From: Rebecca billardiae RCC1528
Lineage: Eukaryota > Haptophyta
Assembly: GCA_965240325.2 (NCBI GenBank)
Contig: OZ251234.1
Span: 1,240,001-1,304,000 of the forward strand
Direction: 5' to 3'
DNA length: 64,000 nucleotides
In this document: in pieces, positions 42,255 to 53,020 of the stretch
Layout of the letters: each line of letters opens with the position of its first letter
Position numbering within the stretch: the stretch's first letter is position 1
Position numbers and translations under genes: made by a program
Notes under the pieces: model-generated
What the model saw: only the letters and a program-made list of their open reading frames with translations
What the model was told of the DNA's origin: nothing
Databases searched by the model: none

Positions 42255-43439
42255 TCAAACGTCGCATGCGAGAAAGAGGCCATCCAATGCCAACGGCCAC
42301 TGCTCGTCCGTGGCCGCCGCCTGCTCCTCCGCATGGTCACGCGGCCCAGCCAGCACGGCGTCGGTGCTGCCACCCAGGCCTTGCGGGACTCTCCGCACGC
42401 TGCGCACGCGCCCTCTCACCGGGAGCGAGCTGATGTTGGCGAGCACGAAGTCCGGCTGTAAACGTCGCCTCCGGCGGCCATCCTGCGGGCGGCCATCCTC
42501 CTGCTGTCGGCCCTGCGGCTCCACGCCGAGCGCGAGGCGCTGCCGCGCGGGACCGAGAGCGCTGGAGGGCGCTCTTGCACCCAACTCGGGGCACCATGCG
42601 CGCCCGTCTCCGGGCCGCGCGGCGCAGCAGCTGCACGGCCTCAGAGCCGCGTGCGGCCCGGCCGCAAAGCGCGTGGGGCAGAGCTCAAGCAGCAGGGTGC
42701 TCGCGTTCGCAATCTGGCTGGGCTCGAAGAGGGCGAGGATCTCGAGCTTGTAGTCGCGGCTCCAGCGCTCGCACGTCTGGCTCAGGCTGACGGAGTCGAA
42801 CCCCGCCGCGCGCGCCCACGCGAGCGCCTTTGGCAGCACTCGCTTGCCTGCCAAGCGCATGAGCCCATCGCGGCTGCGCGCGTTGAGTGTCCGCCCAAGC
42901 CTGTACCAGACGCCGCTGCCGACCGCGCGATACATGTACATCGCCTCGCGCTCGAACGGGTTGTCAGAGAAGCGGTGGACGACCTCGACCCACTCGCGCT
43001 CGGCGTCAAAGGCCTCGGGCGCGCGCGGCGTGGGCTTGGGCTGGTTCCGCGCCCACTTGCATTCGAGCGCTCTCTGCCGGTAGATCCACAGCGCGCGCTC
43101 CGGCCCGTCGAAGGGGTTCTGTCGGGAGTAGACGGCGCCGTAGCCGTCTGCGAATCGGCGCCACCTGCACTCGCTGCTCAGCTCGGGGGGCAGGTAGTCG
43201 ACCCACAGGATCTCCACGCAGCACTCCAGCTTGTCGTAGAAGGCGAGCTCGTGCAGCGCTCGCGCGCCGTCGTCTGCAAGGACACCGTACACAGCGGCCG
43301 TGTACTTGCGCAGCGCGGGGGTGCCCGGCGCGAGGGCTGCAAGCACGTGCGACAGGTTGCACGGGGGATACGCCGTGGACGCGCTGGCCATCAGGACGAG
43401 AAGTCGTGCCCATCGCCGGTCGCGGAAGGCCGCCGCCAT
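42255..43439 (-). CDS. Predicted secreted protein of unknown function, 394 aa
   Basis: From ATG 43439, residues 1-23 (MAAAFRDRRWARLLVLMASAST) look like a signal peptide. The next 230 residues are rich in aromatic residues and Cys and read as a folded domain (DKLECCVEILWVDYLPPELS; RWRRFADGYGAVYSRQNPFDG). The block GVWYRLGRTLNARSRDGLMRLAGK followed by AWARAAGFDSVSLS is distinctive, but I cannot name it. After about residue 260 the sequence becomes Arg/Gly/Pro-rich, so the true C-terminus may lie after an unrecognised splice. Its ATG is 138 bp from that of the divergent myristoylated protein gene. Confidence 0.55.
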   Translation of the reverse strand: MAAAFRDRRWARLLVLMASASTAYPPCNLSHVLAALAPGTPALRKYTAAVYGVLADDGARALHELAFYDKLECCVEILWVDYLPPELSSECRWRRFADGYGAVYSRQNPFDGPERALWIYRQRALECKWARNQPKPTPRAPEAFDAEREWVEVVHRFSDNPFEREAMYMYRAVGSGVWYRLGRTLNARSRDGLMRLAGKRVLPKALAWARAAGFDSVSLSQTCERWSRDYKLEILALFEPSQIANASTLLLELCPTRFAAGPHAALRPCSCCAARPGDGRAWCPELGARAPSSALGPARQRLALGVEPQGRQQEDGRPQDGRRRRRLQPDFVLANISSLPVRGRVRSVRRVPQGLGGSTDAVLAGPRDHAEEQAAATDEQWPLALDGLFLACDV

Positions 43440-43577
43440 GCTGAGTCATCAGCACGCGTTTGTCAGTTCATTGTCGCCGACGGCCGAATCACCGACGGCG
43501 AAAGGTCGTGGATCACTGGATTAGGCAGCCCCGCGTGGCCCGGGCCGGCGACCCGCGCGTGGGCTCGAGCGGCCGGG

Positions 43578-44201
43578 ATGGGGGCGGGCTCGAGCAAGGA
43601 GCTCACGCCGGAGGCGAAGGCGTTACAGGCCGAGGTGAACCATCGCGCGATGGAGAAGGCGATCGCCAAGGGGGACCTCGCACCCATGTTCTACCCACTG
43701 CTGTATGGCGCTGACCCGAACCGGCGCAACGAGAAGAACGAGCTGCTGCTCGAGCAGGCCATCAAGGGGAAGCACACGCTCAACGTGGCGTACCTCCTGT
43801 GCTTCAAGGCGTCGCGCGAGGAGCTCGCATCGACTGGCCAGACGCTCTCCCAGCTCGCGCGCCAGGTGCACAAGGAGTGCGCGGGCGACGAGGATCTCGA
43901 GATGCGCTCCAAGGCGATCTACGAGCTGGTCGAGCAGCCCGGGACGGAGAACCTGATCCGTGCCGCGTACGACAAGAAGCTCACGCGGGACTTGGAGCAG
44001 GAGAGACGGGACAAGGACCGCAAATTCGCCGGGTACTTCCTCTCCATCGTCCTCTTCCTCCACCTCTTCGCGCTCTTCTTCCCCGAGAGCGAGACGAGCG
44101 CGTTGATGGAGCTGAGCCCGATCCTCAAGATCATGCGCCTGGGCGCCTTCCACGTGAAGCGGCGCGTAGCGATGCTCACTGGGGGCAAGGACGAGCTATG
44201 A
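43578..44201 (+). CDS. Predicted N-myristoylated ankyrin-like membrane protein
   Basis: The protein is 207 aa. It starts MGAGSSKE, with Gly2 and Ser6, a classic N-myristoylation signal. Residues 20-90 look like one or two degenerate ankyrin repeats (MFYPLLYGADPNRRNEKNEL; LLLEQAIKGKHTLNVAYLL). A basic/acidic helix follows, then a single hydrophobic stretch at about 152-168 (FAGYFLSIVLFLHLFALFF), a probable TM or re-entrant helix, and a basic tail (FHVKRRVAML). Together these place it on a membrane, perhaps as an adaptor. No enzyme motif is seen. The upstream frame is open, but MGAGSS gives the most sensible start. Confidence 0.68.
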   Translation: MGAGSSKELTPEAKALQAEVNHRAMEKAIAKGDLAPMFYPLLYGADPNRRNEKNELLLEQAIKGKHTLNVAYLLCFKASREELASTGQTLSQLARQVHKECAGDEDLEMRSKAIYELVEQPGTENLIRAAYDKKLTRDLEQERRDKDRKFAGYFLSIVLFLHLFALFFPESETSALMELSPILKIMRLGAFHVKRRVAMLTGGKDEL

Positions 44202-44752
44202 TCCTCCATGCACACATGCCCATGCTCTGCGGACCACATATATATCACTACTCGCATCACTACTGCATGTGCAAATTCGTCCGCGTCGGCGACGTCGAGT
44301 AACCACTTACGACTACGAGTTGACCATCGACGACACCAGCATCATAATCATACTCACGACGCGACTGTAATCGATCGTCGTCATGACGAGTGCCCATGAC
44401 GCCGCCGCCGATGAATTCGCTGCTGCTTGTTGGTGTCGCCCACTGACGGCGAGTGACACGGGGCGCGCGGCACGGCACGGAGTCGGAGAGTAAGGCCTAT
44501 ATATATAAGTATAAAGGGTCAAGGGAGAGTTGAGTGAGTACTGAGTCTGATCTCAGACATTAATCTGAGTACTCACTGAGCAGTTAAGTCGTGTCGCGGA
44601 GCAGAGTACTGCTGTGCATGATGTCGTCGCGTTAATATTAATACTTTAGTAGTCGCGCTATATTAAATATTTATACTATAAATAATCGCGATCGGTCCCG
44701 GTCGTCATCGTCGTGGACGCCGCCGGACGCGGATTGATGCCGATATATATAT
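44202..44752. other. AT-richer intergenic flank of retrotransposon
   Basis: No gene is seen. It ends in an (AT)5 run at 44743-44752 that is matched on the far side of the retrotransposon. Confidence 0.5.
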
Positions 44753-45494
44753 TGGGTAAACGCGAGCTCCGAGCGTCCCGAGCCCTGCTAAAAGCTCACC
44801 GGCGCGTCCTCGGGCGCGTCGCCGATGTTGACCACGAGAGGCAACCTCCTTCCCTTCGCTCTTCGGACGAACGAAGCTAATCCTCCTGCCGCAACCAACT
44901 TTCGGTTGCACAGGGTGACACGGCGTTTTGCGGCCCGGCTCGGGAATCTTGTAACCTTCCTGAGCCCCGCTTCCGTACGTCCGCCAATCGCAGGCGTTAC
45001 CGACGCACCACCGTAAGCTTACTTTTCCCCCACGTATGCGGTATTGGCAATAGACGTGGTTAACGTTGATGATCGTGAGTAACCCACACCCGGAAACGTG
45101 TTTGCGGGTGCACGTTGTCCGGACGTCCTGGACATCCGCGTGAATGAAACGCTCGGGGCACAATTTCGTTTCTTGGACCCGAACGATGGCGCCCGCCTGT
45201 GTCTCCGGCGTGCCATCGTACCGCGCTGCGCCGGGCCGTACCGCCCGCGCACGCGCCGCGCCAGTGTCGCCCCGCGTCCGCACTGCTGCGCCCGCGCTCC
45301 GCGTCCACGTCGCTCCGCGCCAGCGCTGCTGCGCTCGCGCTCCTGCCGCCGCGCGCGCCGCGCGCGCGCGCCGCCAAAGCCAGCCACTGCTCCGTAGCTG
45401 ATGCCGCCGGCCCGCCTGGTGCGGCGCCGGCCCTGACGTCCCAGCGGCGACGCCATCTGCTGAGATGCGCGCCCCAGGCTGCGTCAGCTCAACA
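44753..45494 (-). repeat. Copia 3' LTR
   Basis: This 742-bp direct repeat is the downstream LTR on the coding strand. Corresponding ORF shadows are identical at a constant 6,701-bp offset to the other LTR, and I saw no difference between the two on reading. Confidence 0.93.
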
Positions 45495-45503
45495 CCCCCC
45501 CTC
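45495..45503 (-). other. Polypurine tract
   Basis: The minus strand reads GAGGGGGGG directly against TGTTGAG of the 3' LTR. This is the usual plus-strand DNA primer site in LTR elements. Confidence 0.85.
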
Positions 45504-45530
45504 GACAGCCATAGCCGCGAGCTGCGCCGC

Positions 45531-48500
45531 TTACCGCGCGCGCGTCGGGTGTCGGTCCACCATGATGGCGTCGACGTGCCGCTTGAACGTCGCACCGTCC
45601 GTCGCCTTCGTCATGATGTCAGAGTGGTTGAGTGAGGTGTGTACCTTGACCACCTTCACCTTGCCACCCTCCTGCGCGTCACGCACATAGTGATGCTTGA
45701 TCTCGATGTGCTTCGAGCGCTTGTGGTGCACAGGATTTTCCACGAGGTCGATAGCCCCCTTGTTGTCCTCTCGCACCTCCGTCGCGCCCCGCGGCGGCTG
45801 CCGCATGGACTCGAGTATGCTCCGCAAGTAGCTCACCTCGCGGCAGCAATCGCTCAGCGCGACGTACTCCGCCTCCGTCGAGCTCAGCGAGACTGTGCCT
45901 TGCAGCCCGCTGTGCCACGACACCGGCGCACCATTGTAGAACACAATGTATCCACCCGTCGACCTGCCCTTGGTCTCCACCGGATTGCTTGCCCAATCGG
46001 AGTCAGCGAAAGCAAGTAGGTCGGGGTGCTCGGAATCTGTCGCAAACTTGAACAAGATTCCCAATCGCGGGCATCCACGTGAGTAGCGCAGCACGCGCTT
46101 CGCACTTACCAGATCCACCGCCCGCGGACATGACATGCGTCGCGTCAGCATGTTCACCGCGTGCGCGATGTCCGGCCGCGCCGTGACCATCGCAAACATG
46201 AGACATCCCACCATCGCCTGGTAGTTCTCAATCTCCGCGCGCTGCAGCAACGCCTCGTCATCGTCGCTCAGCTGCGCCCGCGCCGCCGGCTCCGGCGTGC
46301 GCGCCGGCGTGCTCGCGTTCAAACCGAACCGCTGAAGCACGCTCTCGACGTACGGCCCCAGATGCATCAGGATGCCATCGTCATGAACTTCAAACACGGC
46401 GCCCAGGAACTTATCGAGCCGCTCACTCAGCTTGATCTCGTAGTGCTCCTTCAGGTCAGCCGCCAGCTTCTCCACCGCGCGCGCGTCGCGCGCCAGGTTG
46501 AGAAACAGCAAGTCGTCGACAAAGCCGCCCGCGATGATGAACTCGCCCGGCGCCGACTCCTTGACGTAGATGCACGGCGCACTCGGACACTCCGAGAAGC
46601 CGCGCGCGAGCAGCTGGGTGCGGTGCGTGCGATGCCACGCGCGCCCAGACTGGCGTAGGCCCGGATACGCCTTCAGGCTCCGGCCCACGACTTTGTGCCC
46701 CGGCGGCGCCTGCGTGCTCGGCACGTAGCCCGGCGGGAATGAGAAGAGAGGCCGCTCATCCGGCTTCAACTCCGAGTTGAGGTACGCGTCCTTGACGTCC
46801 CCCTTTGACAGTATGCCCAGCGCCGCAACCGACGCTGCACCCAAGTCGACTCTCGCGCCAGCCTGCTGAGCGGCGATCGCCACGAGTAGTCGCACTTGTT
46901 CCGGCCGGATCGTCGGAGCAAAGACCTCCTGAAAGTCGATCCCCGGCCGCTGTAGGTTCCCCAGTAGCACCGACCGCGCCTTGAAGCGCGTCACCTCGCC
47001 CTCCGGGTTCGACTTGACGTCAAAGACCCACTGGCTCGGCAACACCCGCGTGCCCTCCGGAACCACCACCTCTTCCGAGGTGCCGAGCAACTTGTGACCT
47101 TCCAAGTGCTCGAGCATGGCGCCCTGCCACTGGGGCGCCTCCGCCGACCGCATCGCCTCGCGATAGTTCGTCGGCACCTTCACGTTGATCTTCTGGAACA
47201 CCGACGCGGCGCTGACGACTGCAGTAAGCAGCTGCGGCCGTCGGCGCGACGTCCGATCCCTGCGAAGCGGATCGTGTCCCATATCCAGACCGGGCGGCGG
47301 CGCGTCCTCGATCACGCCGTCGTCACCGTCTGCGCCGCGCGGCGGCCCGCCAGCATCTGCTGCGGTCCCGCGCCGTGATTCCGTCGGCGGTATCTGATCC
47401 TGCCGACCCGGCTGCGTCATTGACGCGCCTGCCCCGCCGCGCCCGCCCTGCGGCGTCGACGTCGACGGCTGTGCGCCCGCGCTGCTGCACCCGCGTTGTC
47501 CCGCGTCCACGCTGCTGCGCCCGCGCCCCGACGTTGACGCATCTGCGTCGTCGTCGTACCCGACGTCGAACTCTGTCGCGTCGTCATCCCCGGCGTCGGC
47601 TGGCGTCTCGCCGCCGTCGCCGTCCTCGTCCTCACTGTCGGCATCACCGCCGACTGGACGATGTCCGCCGCTTACCGCGGCGCCGTCACCATCACCCACG
47701 TACGCGCCACCGTCAGGTGCGCCCAGCGACGAGTGCCCCCCCTCGACCAGGTCGGTCTCGTCGATGCGTACGTCACGTGAGTGAACGAGACGTCCGTCGT
47801 CTAAACGACATACGTACCCAAGCACGTAGCGCCATGTACCGCGCCACTGCACGCCGTGCCCACCCCAGAGATAGACACGTCCGGGTAGTGCGCGCTGCTT
47901 CAGCTGCCCCAATGCATTGCGCCGTGCGCCCAGCATCAGCACGCGGCAGCGCGCGCCAAACGCCACGTGATGCTTCCACGTCGGGCGTTTGCCAAAGAAC
48001 AGCTCATCCGGCGTGAGCCACTCAATGTCTCCATCGTCACGAATGATACCACGTGACGCCAGTCGATTGCGCGACGCGCATGCGTGCCACGCCGCGTAGT
48101 GCCAATCGACCCTCGAGACTCCACGCGCAACGACCGTGGCGCGCAGCCTCGACTTCAGCGTGCGGATAGCGCGTTCCGCCACGCCATTCGAGCTCGGCGA
48201 GTCGGGCGCCGACGTGACCGTCGACGAGAACCCAAGCTTCGCCAGCTCACCCTCGACGTACGTACTCAGCAACGTCGAGCCACCGTCGGTGTGAATATGG
48301 CGTCGCGCCATAGTACACCCCGACGCCAGGACCCAATGCTACATGTGCATGGCCCCTGTTCCAAGCAACTGCGCGTACCAGCGGAATGCCCGACCAACCT
48401 CGGCGTCATCCAAGCTGCGTAGCGCGTACACTTGCCATCGACGTGAATGCCCATCGATGAATATGATCCCATGAGGATACCCTCCACGTGCGCCATCGGC

Positions 48501-48844
48501 CCCAACTGGTAAGTCGATCCGCGCCATAGAGAAGATGTCGACGTGCGTCACCTGCCCAGGGTAGTGCGCCGTCGGCATCGCGTCCGCGAACGACCGCCGC
48601 GTCATGCCCGCCGCCGACTGCTCGTCAAGCGGCTCACGCCGCGCGTTCGCCCCCTCCATCCCCTCGGCCACGCGTCGCGTGCGCTCGAGTAGACGTTGGT
48701 CATTGGTGCCCGTTCGAACCGACCAAGTGCGTAACCACGCCGGATCAGCGCCTTGCGCCGCCTCCGTAGTAGTAGTGGTATCAGATACCGTAGTGGTTGT
48801 GTTTGTGGCTCGCACCTGCGCGGGTTCCGGGCTTAGGCGTTTGG
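45531..48844 (-). CDS. pol: Copia pol: integrase, reverse transcriptase, RNase H (in-frame TAG)
   Basis: Pol is read after a -1 shift near 48839. The integrase core shows the first Asp in HVDIFSM, the second in HTDGGSTL, and Glu in NGVAERAIRTLK. A single TAG at 48339-48341 lies between the first and second acidic residues; the flanking frame is the same on both sides. RT follows with GDVKDAYLN and the catalytic FVDDLL. RNase H has FADSDWASN, SLSSTEAEYVAL and RSKHIEIKHHYVRD, then DIMTKA. A Gly/Asp-rich spacer separates integrase and RT. Unless the stop is read through, only the part before it is made from the full transcript, so this copy may be defective. Confidence 0.88.
48339..48341 (-). 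other. In-frame TAG inside integrase
   Basis: The codons before and after the TAG stay in the same frame, with no indel. It is the only stop I found between the frameshift and the RNase H end. Confidence 0.85.
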
Positions 48845-51394
48845 GGGCGGCGCAGCGCCAACGCGCCCCCGCCCCGCGCCCACGCGCCGCACTGGCGCCC
48901 TGCGCCGTGCGCGCGCCTCCGCCGGCGCATCGCCGACGTCCGGCCCCACCTGGCGCCGTACGATCTCGGCGCGCAGCGTGGAATCGCGCGGCAGCTGCAC
49001 GACGCCGCCTCCCAGCGCCGTAAAGTCCGCAGTGTTGCCGCGCTGCGAGTAGTGGAACTCGATGCCTGCGTCCGCGCAGTGCTCGACCGACAGCAGCGGC
49101 GCCGTGACGCGCCGCGACGCCCACGCCTCGATCTCGAGCGTGAGGACCTTGTCGCTGTCGTCGTCCGCCGCAAGCTTGACCACCAGGGTCCCGCGGTGAG
49201 TGACCCGCTCCCGCGCACCGTTCCCCCACTCGATCTGACATGCGCCGTCCACCGGGGTAAGATTCGTCAAATCCTCTGCCATGGCGATGTTCTTCCGTGC
49301 GCCAGTGTCAAACACCAACGCCCGCGTGTTGTCCTCCGGCGGCGCCACGCGTGCCTCGGCCGCCCGCGCCGCGACGATCTCGATGTCCTCGTCGCGCTGC
49401 GCCCTGCCGCCGATAGCCGCGCCAATAGGCGCCAAGCCGAGTCCGGCGCCGGCGCCGCCGCCGTATCCGGCGTCAGCGTCACCGTCGCCACCAACGGCGC
49501 CGTCGGGCTCGTCACCCTGCTCCGGTGCGAACGCGACCTGCGTGCGGACCGTGCCGCCGCCGTTGCCATTCCCGACCACGGCGCGGGTGCTGCCCCCGCC
49601 ACCGCCGCCGCCACCGCCACCGCCGCTCCGATGTGAGCCACGGCTGCGATCCGACCGCGTCGACGCCGCGTCATCGCCAGCGTTCGAGTCGCGATCAGCC
49701 TGCGTCACCTGCGGGCAGTAACGCTTGATATGCCCCACGGCGCCGCACTTGTAGCAGCGCGGCCCGTGCGCGTCGTCGGAGTCGTCCTGGCCTCCGCGGC
49801 CGGCGCCGCGGCCAGTGCCGCCGCCGCCACCGCCACGACCTCCGCCGCCGCCACCACGGCCAGCCGGCGACGTCGTGTCGCCGCCGCCGCCACCCGCCGA
49901 CGCCGCCGCCGCCTGCGCCAGGCGGAGCCCGTCGATTGGGTGCGCGCGGGTAGCGCCGCCGCCTCCTGGCGTGCGGCCACCCGCCCCTGGGCGCCCAGGG
50001 CCGCCGCGGTCAACCCGCTTGCCCTTGGAGAAGTCCCAGTCCTCGAACTTGCCGTTGAGCTCGTGCACGAGCTCCTGCACGTCGAAGTTCGTCACGGTCC
50101 TGTAGTCCTTCGACTCGTACCGCGTCCGCATCTCGATGCCCGCGCCCACCGGCGGAATGAACTCGATGAGCCGCGCAAGCATCTCCGCCGCTGGCGCTGC
50201 GTCACTCAGCTCCTGCAGCAGCACGTGGTTGTGCGGTAGCACCTGGAAGAGCTCGAGTGCGCCGACGCCGTCCTTGCCGCAGTCCGGCAGGACCGTCCGA
50301 TGCCAGCGTGCCCGCACCGACATGTACTTCCGCATGTCGTCGGGCTTGCGCATGCGCAGGATCGCCTTCCACAGGTACAGGAACTCGCGCCCCGGCGTAA
50401 GTGCGCCCAGGCGCGCGCGCTCCTCCTGCACCTCCGGCTGCGTCTCCATGAGGCGGTTGATGTGCTGCCACGCAGCCTCCGTCACCCACGACCGCAGCTC
50501 GGTGCGTAAGAAAGCCGTCCCTTTCTCGTACTGCGCCCCGGCGTACTTGGCGGGGTCCGCCTCGTCGCCGTCCGGCGCTGCCTCCAACACGCTATGTCGG
50601 AGCTTGATGTCCAGCATGGCGTGCTCGCTCGCCTGCCGCTCATACATCTGTTCCTCGGTCTCGCGCTCGCGGCGGTAGAGCTCGCGCGCGCGCGGATCGA
50701 GCGTCACGGCAGCGCCGCCCGCGGGCGCCGCGCCACCGATCCCGCCGGCGCCGCCCGTAGGCACCGCGCCGACGCCGGCGCCGCCCACAGGCGTCGCGCA
50801 GTCAGTCCCAGCCGGCGCACCTGCCGCGCCGCCTGTGCCCACACCCGGACCGGGTGTACCGGCCGCCGGACCCGGAAAAATTCCGGATCCGCCGCCCGCC
50901 GCCGGACCTGAACCCGGTCCGGTCGCCGTCGGGCCGCCCTGAGTGGCTAAACCACTCCCCGCGCCCGCCGAGGCAGCCTGCGCGTAGCTTGGCGCCTGCC
51001 TCGCCCCCGCCGCCGCCGCCGCGCGTTCCGCCGCGGCCCGGCGCTCGGCGTGTTCGCGGCGCTCGTGCTCGTGGCGATGGTCGAGCAGCCGCTGCTGCAG
51101 CGCGTAGTTCTCACGCGCCAGGTCCATCCGCTCGGCACTGACCTTGATCATCTTCGCCGCCATCGGGTTGTAAGTGTCCCACGTCGAGTTGTACTCCTCG
51201 AGCGTGTTGATGCGGTGCTCCGCGTTCGGGCCGTGCGTCACGATGATGCCGTTCAGTGCGGACATCGTAGCACCTTGCCCCGCCGGAAGCGCCGCCAGCC
51301 TGCTCGCCGATTGCGCGAGCCAGCGCTGCTGATTGCCCTTGTCGTTGAGCATCCCCACGTCGACCGAGCCGTGCATCCGGCCGCTCGTGCCCAT
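48833..51394 (-). CDS. gag: Copia gag-protease polyprotein
   Basis: From ATG 51394 this is 853 aa; an in-frame ATG at 51451 lies only 3 nt inside the 5' LTR boundary and is less likely. The capsid-like helical region (e.g. RWLAQSASRLAALPAG; LEEYNSTWDTYNPMAAKMI) is followed by a Gly-rich linker. A CCHC zinc knuckle, CYKCGAVGHIKRYC, lies near 49715-49760 and packages RNA. The aspartic protease motif VFDTGARKN follows near 49290-49320, then the strands of a retropepsin. The frame ends in TAA at 48833, three nucleotides past a slippery heptamer. Confidence 0.88.
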   Translation of the reverse strand: MGTSGRMHGSVDVGMLNDKGNQQRWLAQSASRLAALPAGQGATMSALNGIIVTHGPNAEHRINTLEEYNSTWDTYNPMAAKMIKVSAERMDLARENYALQQRLLDHRHEHERREHAERRAAAERAAAAAGARQAPSYAQAASAGAGSGLATQGGPTATGPGSGPAAGGGSGIFPGPAAGTPGPGVGTGGAAGAPAGTDCATPVGGAGVGAVPTGGAGGIGGAAPAGGAAVTLDPRARELYRRERETEEQMYERQASEHAMLDIKLRHSVLEAAPDGDEADPAKYAGAQYEKGTAFLRTELRSWVTEAAWQHINRLMETQPEVQEERARLGALTPGREFLYLWKAILRMRKPDDMRKYMSVRARWHRTVLPDCGKDGVGALELFQVLPHNHVLLQELSDAAPAAEMLARLIEFIPPVGAGIEMRTRYESKDYRTVTNFDVQELVHELNGKFEDWDFSKGKRVDRGGPGRPGAGGRTPGGGGATRAHPIDGLRLAQAAAASAGGGGGDTTSPAGRGGGGGGRGGGGGGTGRGAGRGGQDDSDDAHGPRCYKCGAVGHIKRYCPQVTQADRDSNAGDDAASTRSDRSRGSHRSGGGGGGGGGGGSTRAVVGNGNGGGTVRTQVAFAPEQGDEPDGAVGGDGDADAGYGGGAGAGLGLAPIGAAIGGRAQRDEDIEIVAARAAEARVAPPEDNTRALVFDTGARKNIAMAEDLTNLTPVDGACQIEWGNGARERVTHRGTLVVKLAADDDSDKVLTLEIEAWASRRVTAPLLSVEHCADAGIEFHYSQRGNTADFTALGGGVVQLPRDSTLRAEIVRRQVGPDVGDAPAEARARRRAPVRRVGAGRGRVGAAPPPNA
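48839..48845 (-). promoter_or_regulatory. Putative -1 ribosomal frameshift site
   Basis: The minus strand reads C CCA AAC in the gag frame, matching X XXY YYZ, followed by GCC TAA. Slipping back one nucleotide moves ribosomes into the pol frame, which is open from here (PKRLSPEPAQVRATN and onward). Position and frame fit exactly. Confidence 0.8.
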
Positions 51395-51453
51395 CGGCGC
51401 GATCGATGAGAAAGCGCCGCGCGTACGATCCCTCCCGATCGCTGCATGCATAT

Positions 51454-52195
51454 TGGGTAAACGCGAGCTCCGAGCGTCCCGAGCCCTGCTAAAAGCTCAC
51501 CGGCGCGTCCTCGGGCGCGTCGCCGATGTTGACCACGAGAGGCAACCTCCTTCCCTTCGCTCTTCGGACGAACGAAGCTAATCCTCCTGCCGCAACCAAC
51601 TTTCGGTTGCACAGGGTGACACGGCGTTTTGCGGCCCGGCTCGGGAATCTTGTAACCTTCCTGAGCCCCGCTTCCGTACGTCCGCCAATCGCAGGCGTTA
51701 CCGACGCACCACCGTAAGCTTACTTTTCCCCCACGTATGCGGTATTGGCAATAGACGTGGTTAACGTTGATGATCGTGAGTAACCCACACCCGGAAACGT
51801 GTTTGCGGGTGCACGTTGTCCGGACGTCCTGGACATCCGCGTGAATGAAACGCTCGGGGCACAATTTCGTTTCTTGGACCCGAACGATGGCGCCCGCCTG
51901 TGTCTCCGGCGTGCCATCGTACCGCGCTGCGCCGGGCCGTACCGCCCGCGCACGCGCCGCGCCAGTGTCGCCCCGCGTCCGCACTGCTGCGCCCGCGCTC
52001 CGCGTCCACGTCGCTCCGCGCCAGCGCTGCTGCGCTCGCGCTCCTGCCGCCGCGCGCGCCGCGCGCGCGCGCCGCCAAAGCCAGCCACTGCTCCGTAGCT
52101 GATGCCGCCGGCCCGCCTGGTGCGGCGCCGGCCCTGACGTCCCAGCGGCGACGCCATCTGCTGAGATGCGCGCCCCAGGCTGCGTCAGCTCAACA
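51454..52195 (-). repeat. Copia 5' LTR
   Basis: This is the upstream LTR on the coding strand and should carry the promoter. On the plus strand it starts TGGGTAAACG and ends CAGCTCAACA, matching the other LTR. Confidence 0.93.
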
Positions 52196-52777
52196 ATATA
52201 TATATCATGATGACGATCCGCGATATCATGCGATGCAGACTGCAGTGATTTGACGACGCGGCGGCGTTATATACGGACTGTACGGAGGCCCGTGACGATT
52301 CGGACGGCCGACGACGGCCGGGCCCGGACCAGCCGGTGCGGCCCGCCGCCATAGCAGCAGGCGATATTCCGACGATATAATAACCCGCGATGATATTTAA
52401 TTACGTAGATGACAGCTCAGAGTCCGTCGTAGTAGTACTACAGTAGCTTAAACTTATAATTTATGGCCCGCGGTGCAGGGCGGAGCGCGTAGCGTGGAGC
52501 CCCGCCGGGGGCCCTCACTACGTTGTCAAAAAGATCTTTTGATCAAAGAAAAGGGGACGGGGGACGATTTTGAGGGCTGTTGGAGGGTGAGTTTTCGCTT
52601 TTTCGAGGGGTACATTGGCCCATTGCTTTGCATTAGCAAGACTCGATTGACGAAATAGCCGCGCCCGCTCCAATTCCGTATCTACGGACGGACGTGAGCC
52701 TGTGGACGTGCATTTGTCAGTATATCTGGGTGAACGAATCTGCGATTTGTTGTAAATCTTCATACGACCATAATGTT

Positions 52778-53020
52778 GCCAAATAGGACGATGACCCAAG
52801 CGCGTGCGATGGAGGTCCTGGGCTCCTGGCAAAAAGTCTCGTCAAGTACTCAACTTTACTAACGACGAACCTTTGCGCGCTGCCAAGTTACTCAACTTTA
52901 CTAACGACGAACCTTTGCGCGCTGCCAAATGGGACGAGACCCAAGCGCAGTGATGCATGGAGGTCCTACCAAAAATCCGTCAAGTACTCAACTTTACTGA
53001 CGACGAACCTTTGCGCTCCC
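52778..53020. repeat. Tandem repeats (CTCAACTTTACT unit)
   Basis: The motif ACTCAACTTTACT followed by ACGACGAACCTTTGCGC occurs three times near 52850, 52890 and 52985. Two of these are preceded by a longer shared block (GACCCAAGCGC through GGAGGTCCT), showing nested duplication. Confidence 0.75.

Larger units (their letters stand above)
44753..52195 (-). mobile_element. Ty1/copia LTR retrotransposon
   Basis: This 7.4-kb element is transcribed on minus. It has two 742-bp LTRs, a polypurine tract against the 3' LTR, and coding order gag-protease-integrase-RT-RNase H, which defines copia. It inserted in an AT run: ATATATATAT lies on both sides (44743-44752 and 52196-52205), so the target duplication length cannot be fixed. 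LTR ends are TGTTG...CCCA. No standard tRNA primer site (TGG...) directly follows the 5' LTR. The LTRs look identical, so insertion is recent. Pol has one in-frame stop (48339-48341). Confidence 0.95.

Noticed and set aside
45019-45456. 145-aa minus-strand frame inside each copia LTR (also at 51720-52157)
   Set aside because: It is present twice only because the LTRs are duplicated. It is Arg/Ala-rich without a domain, and LTRs normally hold regulatory sequence.
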